Source: Desulfuromonas sp. SDB (GTDB lineage: Bacteria; SDB-A). Taken from it: DNA of 7,328 bases. Position 1 is the stretch's first letter, and every line of letters starts with the position of its first letter. Positions 1 to 5,391 of this stretch are shown piece by piece. The stretch is from contig LKUE01000235.1 in assembly GCA_001412365.1 (NCBI GenBank), positions 1 to 7,328 of the forward strand, read 5' to 3'. A program made the position numbers and the translations under genes. Below the pieces are notes generated by a model. That model did not search any database. It had not been told where the DNA came from and saw nothing but the letters and a program-made list of their open reading frames with translations.

Positions 1-149
1 TTGAGAGCTACTTCCAGTAAAACAAGGATTGGTTTCAGAGGGAAGAGACCAGAAGACAGAGGGTAGAAGACAGAGAAAACTAGTCTGTAATCTGGTTTCT
101 GTTTTCTTATATCTGAATTTCTCTTATTATTATTGAATTAATAAAATGA
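1..149. other. Intergenic region downstream of the MNT gene, with degenerate purine-rich repeats
   Basis: I see no gene here. The stretch from about 39 to 80 is strongly purine-rich on the plus strand and contains an 11-bp direct repeat (see the repeat entry). It also holds two crossing inverted repeats: an imperfect 12-bp pair (49-60 with 84-95, 10 of 12 matching) and a perfect 7-bp pair, AGAAAAC at 74-80 with GTTTTCT at 101-107. Neither is followed by a clear T-run on the minus strand, so I do not call a terminator for the HEPN/MNT unit. The window edge cuts this region, so what lies beyond is unknown. Confidence 0.6.
51..75. repeat. Short direct repeat AGAAGACAGAG, two copies
   Basis: AGAAGACAGAG occurs at 51-61 and again at 65-75, a 14-nt period, inside a purine-only-like tract. 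Looser AGA/CAGA variants flank it on both sides, and pyrimidine counterparts (TCTGT, TCTGG, TTTCTG) follow at 84-107. It looks like a degenerate simple repeat. Its unit number beyond the window edge cannot be seen, and no CRISPR-like spacer structure is present. Confidence 0.6.
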
Positions 150-497
150 TTATTTTATCCACTTGGCGTTGTTTTCAATGTATTGGTGAAATTTAGAATT
201 TTTCATCATATTCCATTCTTTTTCAGTATAAATCACTAAATCAGCAGGCACTGAAATTGAAGTTAAATCAAAACGAGTTGATCTCCGGTTAAATGGTATA
301 TCGGATTCATTTAATATAATAATTACATCAAGATCACTGCCCACTCCGTAACTGGAGGTGGCGTAAGATCCAAAATAACCAATTTTTATTATATTACTAA
401 CCTGCTTGTATTTTTCTGCCCATTTTTTAAATTCATCTATGACCTGGTGATGATCAGGCCAATTTAGAACTGATGAATTCAATGATCTCACCGGCAT
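150..497 (-). CDS. MNT-type minimal nucleotidyltransferase, partner of a HEPN protein
   Basis: This 115-residue protein is a minimal nucleotidyltransferase of the DNA polymerase beta superfamily. The signature GSYATSSYGVGSDLD spans residues 43-57 and gives the GS...DxD metal-binding motif with D55 and D57. A third acidic residue, D87 in ADLVIY, completes the usual catalytic triad, so the enzyme looks intact. In related pairs such as MntA-HepT, the MNT protein is the antitoxin and inactivates the HEPN toxin by AMP transfer; that role is inferred here. The gene follows the HEPN gene and overlaps it by 44 nt. I keep this start because the N-terminal stretch RSLNSSVLNWPD resembles related MNT proteins as I recall them, and a GAGG ribosome site lies 9 nt upstream. 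The overlap suggests translational coupling and a fixed dose ratio. The C-terminus ends soon after the core fold, as is usual for these short proteins. Confidence 0.85.
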   Translation of the reverse strand: MPVRSLNSSVLNWPDHHQVIDEFKKWAEKYKQVSNIIKIGYFGSYATSSYGVGSDLDVIIILNESDIPFNRRSTRFDLTSISVPADLVIYTEKEWNMMKNSKFHQYIENNAKWIK

Positions 498-843
498 ACT
501 TTATCGCCTCACTACTTTGGAGAGAACCGTAATTCTCAAAAGGAGCTCCTTCCGGATGTCCATTAGGATATCTTGGAGCGATATAAAAAGCATCCAATAC
601 ATGAGCTTTTTCAATAATATCATCCGGAACCTGGATGTGGGAAGGTAATTCATCCAGCAATTTTGCAATCACATGACCCCATACTTCCTGATTTAAGTAC
701 AAGTGTAAGGATTTCACTGCTTTTTCAGCAGCTTGATGACAGGCAAAACAAGACCATTCATATATTTTTGAATGATGAGATTGTTCTGCTTGGGATAAAT
801 CTCTTTTAGCTTGGTTTAACCAGTCTAGATAGCGGTTTGCCAT
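454..843 (-). CDS. HEPN-domain protein, probable toxin of a HEPN/MNT pair
   Basis: This 129-residue, mostly helical protein matches the HEPN fold. It has an N-terminal helix with AKRDLSQAE (residues 12-20), the YEWSCFACHQAAEKAVKSL segment (28-46), a GH pair at 56-57, and the late motif DAFYIAPRYPNGHPEGAPFE (84-103). HEPN proteins beside MNT genes usually act as RNases or translation inhibitors held in check by the nucleotidyltransferase. The literal sequence R91-YPNG-H96 fits the RX4-6H HEPN ribonuclease motif, but it lies in the RYPNG segment of this subfamily, where I recall the His position as variable, so catalysis is uncertain. There is no Tyr two residues after H96, the residue AMPylated in MntA-HepT systems. 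The start is backed by AAAGGA 8 nt upstream. It is the first gene of a two-gene unit with its own likely promoter. No signal peptide or membrane segment is visible. Confidence 0.82.
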   Translation of the reverse strand: MANRYLDWLNQAKRDLSQAEQSHHSKIYEWSCFACHQAAEKAVKSLHLYLNQEVWGHVIAKLLDELPSHIQVPDDIIEKAHVLDAFYIAPRYPNGHPEGAPFENYGSLQSSEAIKYAGEIIEFISSKLA

Positions 844-863
844 GATAAAATTCCTTTGATTAA

Positions 864-886
864 TTAAAGATATGTTAAATCTTTAA
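864..886. promoter_or_regulatory. 8-bp inverted repeat around the HEPN/MNT -10 box (candidate operator)
   Basis: TTAAAGAT at 864-871 and ATCTTTAA at 879-886 are perfect inverted copies separated by 7 nt. The proposed minus-strand -10 hexamer TAACAT (872-877) falls exactly between the arms. Such a site could bind a dimer that blocks open-complex formation, as expected for an autoregulated toxin-antitoxin operon. The binding protein is unknown, and AT-rich palindromes also arise by chance. Confidence 0.45.
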
Positions 887-900
887 ATCATCGGCATCAA
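872..900 (-). promoter_or_regulatory. Likely promoter of the HEPN/MNT operon
   Basis: On the minus strand TTGATG (895-900, 4/6 to the -35 consensus) is followed after 17 nt by TAACAT (872-877, 4/6 to the -10 consensus). Transcription would begin near 865, leaving a leader of about 22 nt that contains the AAAGGA ribosome site at 852-857. The match is moderate, but the spacing is ideal and the site lies directly after the upstream terminator. Confidence 0.5.
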
Positions 901-901
901 T

Positions 902-942
902 AAAAAATATCAGTAAAATGTTAATATTTTAGATTACTGATA
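902..942 (-). terminator. Rho-independent terminator of the superoxide reductase gene
   Basis: Read on the minus strand, TATCAGTAA (934-942) pairs perfectly with TTACTGATA (908-916) across a 17-nt loop and is followed at once by six Ts (902-907). The stem is AT-rich and so weak, but the geometry is right and it sits 9 nt after the SOR stop codon. It separates the SOR gene from the HEPN/MNT unit. There is no comparable T-run on the plus strand, so it works in one direction. Confidence 0.72.
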
Positions 943-951
943 AAGATTTAT

Positions 952-1332
952 TTATATATCTAATTTTTGTTCATTTACCCACAAACCATGGATATTGCAG
1001 TAGGAAAACGCATAGATAGTTCCGGATTTCCCAGTTTTAAAAGTAAAACAGGCGTATGGTTCTGTGTAAACGGTACTGGTATCAGGACCTTCTACCGACG
1101 CTCCGTGAGTTGAAAAATCAACTTTCCCTATCAGATAGGGGAATTTACTGCCTTCCGGTTTGAAATAAATTTCCATACCGGATATGTGGTGCTCAGTTTT
1201 GTTGGGATGGGAAATTTCTTTACCCACTGAAACTTTAATTTTAATCTTTTCGCCTTTTTCCAGTATTTCAATCACCGGTACATGTTTTTCCGATTTCCAG
1301 TCAGCTTTTTGCAGTAATTCTTCAAAACCCAT
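952..1332 (-). CDS. Class II (1Fe) superoxide reductase, neelaredoxin type
   Basis: This 126-residue protein reduces superoxide to hydrogen peroxide at a mononuclear iron centre, normally with electrons from rubredoxin, in the cytoplasm of anaerobes. All iron-site motifs are present: EKHVP (E15, K16, H17), HPNKTEHH with H42 and H48, and CNIHGLW near the C-terminus with C112 and H115. Together they give the four-His, one-Cys site, with the catalytic Glu and Lys near the N-terminus. No N-terminal desulforedoxin domain is present, so this is the one-iron class, and its length is normal for that class. The start has a strong GGAGGT ribosome site 5 nt upstream. The gene appears monocistronic: it has its own promoter at 1394-1422, a terminator right after the stop, and a palindrome over the promoter. 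No rubredoxin gene is in the window. Confidence 0.93.
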   Translation of the reverse strand: MGFEELLQKADWKSEKHVPVIEILEKGEKIKIKVSVGKEISHPNKTEHHISGMEIYFKPEGSKFPYLIGKVDFSTHGASVEGPDTSTVYTEPYACFTFKTGKSGTIYAFSYCNIHGLWVNEQKLDI

Positions 1333-1386
1333 AATCTACCTCCAGTGGTTAAAATGAAATTGAAATAATTCTAAGAATTCTAACTA

Positions 1387-1415
1387 TTATAATAATATAC
1401 CATAGATTATTATAA
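1387..1415. promoter_or_regulatory. 10-bp inverted repeat over the SOR promoter, PerR/Fur-like half-sites
   Basis: TTATAATAAT (1387-1396) and ATTATTATAA (1406-1415) are perfect inverted copies with a 9-nt centre. The outer seven bases of each arm, TTATAAT and ATTATAA, equal the two halves of the known PerR box TTATAATNATTATAA. Here they are spread apart, with half-site centres 22 bp or about two helical turns apart instead of adjacent. The repeat covers the -10 box and spacer, so a bound repressor would block the promoter. Control by peroxide or iron is an inference; the AT-richness of the region lowers specificity. Confidence 0.5.
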
Positions 1416-1422
1416 CAGTCAA
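1394..1422 (-). promoter_or_regulatory. Strong promoter of the superoxide reductase gene
   Basis: On the minus strand TTGACT (1417-1422, 5/6) and TATATT (1394-1399, 5/6) are separated by exactly 17 nt, and TGG directly before the -10 gives an extended -10. Transcription should start near 1387, leaving a leader of about 55 nt that ends with the GGAGGT ribosome site at 1338-1343. Among the promoters in this window it is one of the closest to the sigma70 consensus. Confidence 0.78.
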
Positions 1423-1440
1423 GACGTGTTATTTTCATAA

Positions 1441-1474
1441 CTTAACCGTAGTAAGCTGAATTACGGCGGTTAAG
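1441..1474. repeat. Inverted repeat CTTAACCG/CGGTTAAG upstream of the SOR promoter
   Basis: CTTAACCG (1441-1448) and CGGTTAAG (1467-1474) are perfect 8-bp arms. Within the 18-nt centre, GTAA (1451-1454) and TTAC (1461-1464) can extend the hairpin past a 2x2 mismatch. No T-run follows on either strand, so it is not an intrinsic terminator. It lies 18 nt upstream of the SOR -35 box and could be a regulator site, an RNA hairpin in the tRNA read-through transcript, or a dispersed palindromic element. Confidence 0.5.
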
Positions 1475-1481
1475 ATTAACT

Positions 1482-1525
1482 GGATAAAATAATGGAACTA
1501 AATTAATAATTTATTAGCTATTCCA
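1482..1525 (-). terminator. Possible weak terminator downstream of tRNA-Ala
   Basis: On the minus strand TGGAA (1521-1525) can pair with TTCCA (1493-1497). A perfect AT palindrome, TAAATTAATAATTTA (1499-1513), lies between them, and a T-rich run TTATTTTAT follows (1484-1492). The T tract is interrupted and the hairpin almost free of GC pairs, so I hold this loosely. A second option is the TTTTTTCTTTT run (1536-1546) directly after the tRNA 3' end. Confidence 0.3.
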
Positions 1526-1546
1526 GCTTAGGTACAAAAGAAAAAA

Positions 1547-1620
1547 TGGAGGTGACCGGATTCGAACCGGTGACCTCCTGCGTGCAAGGCAGGCGCTCTA
1601 GCCAACTGAGCTACACCCCC
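1547..1620 (-). tRNA. tRNA-Ala (anticodon UGC)
   Basis: The minus strand folds as a complete 74-nt cloverleaf. The acceptor stem is GGGGGTG with CACCTCC, followed by D arm GCTC/GAGC, anticodon stem CCTGC/GCAGG with loop CTTGCAC (anticodon TGC), a five-base variable loop AGGTC, and T arm ACCGG-TTCGAAT-CCGGT. The acceptor stem contains the G3:U70 wobble pair that identifies alanine tRNAs, and the discriminator base is A73. The 3' CCA is not encoded: the genome reads TTTTTT after A73, so a nucleotidyltransferase must add it. The gene lies 46 nt after osmC and has a candidate promoter overlapping the end of that gene. Confidence 0.97.
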
Positions 1621-1657
1621 AATATTAAATAGCTATTGAGGTCAGAAAAGAATTTAT

Positions 1658-1686
1658 AATGTATATTTAATCAGTTTTATTGTCAA
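1658..1686 (-). promoter_or_regulatory. Likely tRNA-Ala promoter, with -35 box inside the osmC coding end
   Basis: On the minus strand a perfect TTGACA (1681-1686) is followed after 17 nt by TACATT (1658-1663, 4/6). The -35 box and most of the spacer lie in the last codons of osmC, which ends at 1667. Transcription would start near 1651, about 30 nt before the mature tRNA 5' end. A tRNA could also be cut from the longer pheST-osmC transcript. Confidence 0.55.
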
Positions 1687-2098
1687 CATCATTTTCCAGA
1701 ATTATCTGATAATCAATTTTAGCAGTTTTGGAATACATTGCGGAAACCCCGCAGTATTTCTCCTGGGATAAATTAACTGCTTTGTGGATTTTATCTTCTG
1801 GAAGATCCTTCCCCTTAAACGTGTAGATGATGTTTATGCGGTTTAACACTTTGGGATGCTCATCTGCGGTCTCGGCTTCTACTTCTATGGTTAAAGCGAA
1901 ATCCGTTACTTTCATCTTCTCTAAAATGGAAACGACATCCATTCCGGTGCAGCCGCCTAAAGCGGGAAGAAGCAGTTCTTTAGGAGAAGGTCCCAGATTT
2001 TTACCCCCAAATTTTTCAGCTGCATCTACGGTCAGTTGATGATTCCCAATTTCCGCTTTAAAGGTCATCCCGTCCTGTCTGATAATTTTAGCCTTCAT
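1667..2098 (-). CDS. OsmC/Ohr-superfamily protein (YhfA-like)
   Basis: This 143-residue protein belongs to the OsmC/Ohr family, small dimeric cytoplasmic proteins many of which reduce organic hydroperoxides through a cysteine pair. The hallmarks are GPSPKELLLPALGGCTGMDV (residues 36-55) with C50 on the central helix, and EKYCGVSAMY (113-122) with C116; these correspond to the peroxidatic and resolving cysteines. The GG...GPSPKELL layout is closer to the YhfA-like branch than to classical Ohr, and the physiological substrate of that branch is not well established. The ATG overlaps the end of pheT by 11 nt and has AGGAG 6 nt upstream inside pheT, so it is very probably co-transcribed with pheST. 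No signal peptide is present. The last codons also carry the -35 box proposed for tRNA-Ala. Confidence 0.88.
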   Translation of the reverse strand: MKAKIIRQDGMTFKAEIGNHQLTVDAAEKFGGKNLGPSPKELLLPALGGCTGMDVVSILEKMKVTDFALTIEVEAETADEHPKVLNRINIIYTFKGKDLPEDKIHKAVNLSQEKYCGVSAMYSKTAKIDYQIILENDVDNKTD

Positions 2099-3809
2099 CT
2101 AAGTCTCCTATAGTGGTGAATAAATTTTCAATATTTTCAAGTTCCATAATCACCGTGGGCATATGTATTCCCAGCTTATCCAAAATCCGGGGATGAACTT
2201 CGCCCAGGAATCCAAGGGAGAAAGACTTACCACTGGTTTGATCGGTTACTAAAATTTCTGCAGAACGTCCTGAAATTAAGAAGGGTATTTCCAATTCCCT
2301 TAAATTAAAATCCAGACTGAGATAGGAGAAAATTGTGGAAAGAACCGAATGCATTTGGGAAAAAGTGGCTTCCGGATTTGCTATTAAATAAGCTGCGGAG
2401 AGCAGGGTTTCTGTTTCCACCAGTTGGTCATTGATATACTTTTTATTAACTTCTCCAACTTCAAATATGTAGTGGGGGTATTCTGCTTTGCTGTTATGGG
2501 CTTCTACGTCTACCAATCCGGGGAACAGGTAATCCCTCAGACAGTTGTAAAGTTTAGTCATAGGATTATCAATCTCCACCGGATTAGAGATATTTTGGGT
2601 AATTAATTCCAAAGTTTCTTTTGAAGTAAGCATATTGCCCATGAATTCCACAAAACCCAAGCCAATAGAAATCTGCCGGAGTGTATTTGCCCTTCTCTGG
2701 GTGGGAGAAAGCCCCCCCGAAGTATATTCCTCCAGAGGAAGAGGTGAAAACTCATTGTATTCCAAAGCAATGGCAATATCTTCGATTAAATCAACTTCGT
2801 GCATGACATCCTGCCGGAAAATGGGGATTTGGGCAAATATTTCATTGGGAGTGGAGCGGGATATACGGTATCCCATCTTCTTAAGGCTGCTGGATATGAT
2901 TTCAATTCCCAAATCTTCCTGACCGAGAAGAGAATGAGCATGGGGTACATATACGCTTATTTCTTCCCGCTCGGAGACAGGATGAACAAAACTTTTTCCA
3001 TGAGGTGCGATTACCTCCATGCGGGTAATCTCACCTCCCTGATCAGTGAGATTCAGGGCTAAAATTACCAGAACCAGATCAACCATTTTTTTAGTCATTC
3101 CCGTTGCTTCTACTGCAATGTAGCTGTCACCTACGGTTACTTCACCGGTAATCCTGGAATTGATTATGGGGGCAAAGGAAAGGGGTTGTCCCTGATCATC
3201 AATAATTACCGGGAATAATTTTGCATCCTGTAGAGTATAGGCGTATTCTATGCCTTTAGGGTGTTTTTCAATTATCTCACCTAAAGTCATGGGTTGTTCC
3301 CCTCCCAGGGGGACAAATTTCATCTGATCTGACTCTACTGCCCGGTAATGCACGGGAAAATTTATTTTTTCCGCGGGATAAATTCCTATGCTAACCAGTT
3401 TACGTCTTTTACCATAATTCTCAGCTAATTTCTCCTGAGTTTGTATTAAATTTTTTAAAGATTTTTCAGTAATGGGGGGCAGTTTGCACAGAAACATTCC
3501 AATATAGGGACGTATATTGGTAACTGAAGAATCCACAAATACCTTTGCCTCCGGGGAAGGCGCTTTCTCTAAACAGGGATACAGTATTTCTTTACCCTGC
3601 TGGAATATTTTCAGTTGTCTGCTTAAGCCTTCCACCGACCAGAGATCGGGACGATTGGTGTCCGCGAAATCAATGGTAATTTCTTCATCTTGTTCGGAAC
3701 CGGAGATTTCCGCTTTTGCCGACCAAGCTAAGTTCTGCAGCTGTTCGAGATTGCCCTGGAAGTCCATTAACTGGTATAGGGTGGTTTTATCAATTTTAAT
3801 TTTTGGCAT
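2088..3809 (-). CDS. pheT: Phenylalanyl-tRNA synthetase beta subunit, archaeal type
   Basis: This is the beta subunit of the alpha2beta2 PheRS in the cytoplasm; it supports catalysis and carries the site that edits mischarged Tyr-tRNA(Phe). At 573 residues it has the short archaeal/eukaryotic layout, lacking the tRNA-binding OB domain and the C-terminal anticodon-binding FDX-ACB domain of the roughly 800-residue bacterial form. Visible in order: an N-terminal B1-like segment with DTNRPDLWSVEGLSRQL (50-66); a B3/B4 editing domain (about 85-270) with EKHPKGIEYAY (181-191) and SFAPIINS (211-218); a B5 domain with RQDVMHEVDLIEDIAI (332-347); and a catalytic-like core with NPMTKLYNCLRDYLFPGL (415-432) and IFEVGEV (448-454). 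Its ATG shares one base with the pheS stop (TAATG), and AAGGTGG lies 7 nt upstream, so translation is coupled. The neighbouring pheS confirms the assignment. Confidence 0.95.
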   Translation of the reverse strand: MPKIKIDKTTLYQLMDFQGNLEQLQNLAWSAKAEISGSEQDEEITIDFADTNRPDLWSVEGLSRQLKIFQQGKEILYPCLEKAPSPEAKVFVDSSVTNIRPYIGMFLCKLPPITEKSLKNLIQTQEKLAENYGKRRKLVSIGIYPAEKINFPVHYRAVESDQMKFVPLGGEQPMTLGEIIEKHPKGIEYAYTLQDAKLFPVIIDDQGQPLSFAPIINSRITGEVTVGDSYIAVEATGMTKKMVDLVLVILALNLTDQGGEITRMEVIAPHGKSFVHPVSEREEISVYVPHAHSLLGQEDLGIEIISSSLKKMGYRISRSTPNEIFAQIPIFRQDVMHEVDLIEDIAIALEYNEFSPLPLEEYTSGGLSPTQRRANTLRQISIGLGFVEFMGNMLTSKETLELITQNISNPVEIDNPMTKLYNCLRDYLFPGLVDVEAHNSKAEYPHYIFEVGEVNKKYINDQLVETETLLSAAYLIANPEATFSQMHSVLSTIFSYLSLDFNLRELEIPFLISGRSAEILVTDQTSGKSFSLGFLGEVHPRILDKLGIHMPTVIMELENIENLFTTIGDLDEG

Positions 3810-5344
3810 TATATTACCACCTTGGATGATCTTATTTTCTCCAGATCAATAGTGAATAATTCACGGATATCGTTTATTTTAAGAGCATTCATAGCCATCC
3901 GGTCCAATCCCAGACCCCAGGCAATTACCGGGCAGAGAATATTAACACTTTCCGTGATTTCCGGTCTGAAAATTCCCGCTCCTCCCAGTTCAATCCAACC
4001 CAGGTCAGGGTGTTCAATATGTGCTTCCACTGAGGGTTCGGTGAAGGGAAAATAACCGGGTACAAATTTGATGTTGTCAGCTCCCGCCAGTTTCTTGGCA
4101 AAGGTGGACAAAAGACCCAGCAGATGGCAGAAATTAATCTTTTCTTCAATGACTATGCCTTCTATTTGAAAGAAATCAGGAGCATGGGTGGCATCAACCT
4201 GGTCATAACGGAAGCACCTGGCAATAGCAAAATATTTTCCGGGAATGTGGGGTTTGCTGGCTAAGGTCCGGGCGCTGATTGCAGTGCCCTGGCTTCTAAG
4301 AATCAACTGCTGGGTTTTATCAACATCAAAATCATAACCCCATCCTTTGGATCCTGACCGTCCTCCGTCACGGTGAGCTTGAGCTACGTTGTTCAGTATT
4401 TCTTTAGGAAGTTGACGGGCTTTGGAAGGGTCCTTGACCAGGTAGATATCATGGATATCTCTTGCCGGGTGGTACTGAGGCATGTACAGAAGATCACTAT
4501 TGTAAAATTCTGATTCAACTACCGGACCTCTCATTTCCATAAATCCCATGCTGGTAAGTTTGGACCGAACCAAGTCCAGAAATCTGCCATAGGGATGTAA
4601 CCTGCCTGATAATATAGGTTTAGGGGCAAGGTCAATATTGTATTTTCTAAATTTTTTATTTTCCCATTTTTTCTCTTTCAGCAGTTGGGGAGTAATTAAG
4701 CCAATTTCATCCAGCTCTTCTTGTTTTCCTGAACTGACTTCACTGCGAACCTCTTCTCCCTGGGGGTTTAAACGGTAAGTTTTAGATAGCTGCTGCTTTA
4801 GTTTGAAAATACCTCCCGAGCCCCGCTTTTTGGCATTTTCTCTTACCAGGGATTGTTCCAGTTCAGTTAACTCATCTAAACAAAGATCGTTCTGTTCAGC
4901 TTTATTCAGAAGATTTTCCAGGGTTTTCAAATTTATTACTTCCGGATCAAGCTCTTCTTTGATTTTAGCTTTATCCTGCTTGATTTCGATTAAATCCTGT
5001 TTTTTCAGAAAGCCGAATGATTTTCCCGACTCAGCTTGAGATAATCCGGTCCCAGTTTCAATTTCAGAAATTGGTTTAAAAGTTGAAAAATAGTTCCAAA
5101 CTTTCCTCAGGGGTAAACCCTGCTGAGAGTACTGTTTCCCCAGCTCGGTAAGTTCAGCAATTTCGGTGCTGGTGCTGCTGATTTCCTCCAGCCATCCCCT
5201 GGCTTTTAACCATCCGATTACTCCCCGGATATGTTCAGGAGTCATTAAGCCGGTTTGGCTAATCAATTCGGCATTGATTTGCTGATTTGGCTTTAAAATC
5301 CTCAGAAATTTTTTTTCCAGTGGATGTAAAGTCGATGTATCCAT
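3809..5344 (-). CDS. pheS: Phenylalanyl-tRNA synthetase alpha subunit, archaeal type
   Basis: This catalytic subunit charges tRNA(Phe) with phenylalanine. The 511-residue length and an N-terminal region of about 240 residues, with winged-helix-like segments in the first 120, are typical of archaeal/eukaryotic alpha subunits rather than the roughly 340-residue bacterial form. The class II core starts at GRLHPYGRFLDLVR (247-260), continues through motif 1 (GFMEMRGPVVESEFYNSDLL, 267-286) and PQYHPARDIHD (289-299), then motif 2 (RCFRYDQVDATHAPDFFQIEG, 376-396) and motif 3 (GAGIFRPEIT at 455-464 and GLGLDRMAM at 477-485). Two sites differ from most PheRS. The usual RTHT is RSQG (350-353), which puts Gln352 where the substrate-contacting His normally sits, and FR.E of motif 2 reads FRYD. 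These may be shared by its subfamily. AAGGA lies 6 nt before the ATG, and a strong promoter lies at 5392-5420. Confidence 0.95.
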   Translation of the reverse strand: MDTSTLHPLEKKFLRILKPNQQINAELISQTGLMTPEHIRGVIGWLKARGWLEEISSTSTEIAELTELGKQYSQQGLPLRKVWNYFSTFKPISEIETGTGLSQAESGKSFGFLKKQDLIEIKQDKAKIKEELDPEVINLKTLENLLNKAEQNDLCLDELTELEQSLVRENAKKRGSGGIFKLKQQLSKTYRLNPQGEEVRSEVSSGKQEELDEIGLITPQLLKEKKWENKKFRKYNIDLAPKPILSGRLHPYGRFLDLVRSKLTSMGFMEMRGPVVESEFYNSDLLYMPQYHPARDIHDIYLVKDPSKARQLPKEILNNVAQAHRDGGRSGSKGWGYDFDVDKTQQLILRSQGTAISARTLASKPHIPGKYFAIARCFRYDQVDATHAPDFFQIEGIVIEEKINFCHLLGLLSTFAKKLAGADNIKFVPGYFPFTEPSVEAHIEHPDLGWIELGGAGIFRPEITESVNILCPVIAWGLGLDRMAMNALKINDIRELFTIDLEKIRSSKVVI

Positions 5345-5391
5345 TGATTATCCTTATTTGTTATAGTTGAGATGATAATTTGAATTTTTGA

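Noticed and set aside
49-107. CRISPR array or terminator in the left-edge repeat region
   Set aside because: The repeat unit is only 11 bp with a 3-nt gap, so no CRISPR spacing exists, and the inverted repeats lack a T-run.
1827-2039. Plus-strand ORF of 70 codons
   Set aside because: It lies antisense inside the osmC gene and its translation shows no recognisable domain, so it is a shadow of the real gene.
2424-3062. Three plus-strand ORFs (60, 95 and 87 codons)
   Set aside because: All are antisense to the well-supported pheT coding sequence and overlap one another; none has recognisable motifs.
3517-4055. Two plus-strand ORFs across the pheS/pheT junction and the pheS end
   Set aside because: They are antisense to conserved synthetase motifs and show no protein family features.
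3925-4149. Minus-strand ORF of 74 codons
   Set aside because: It is an alternate frame inside pheS, whose own frame carries motif 3 in this stretch.
4803-5039. Plus-strand ORF of 78 codons
   Set aside because: It is antisense to the N-terminal region of pheS, with low-complexity Ser/Arg-rich translation and no motif.
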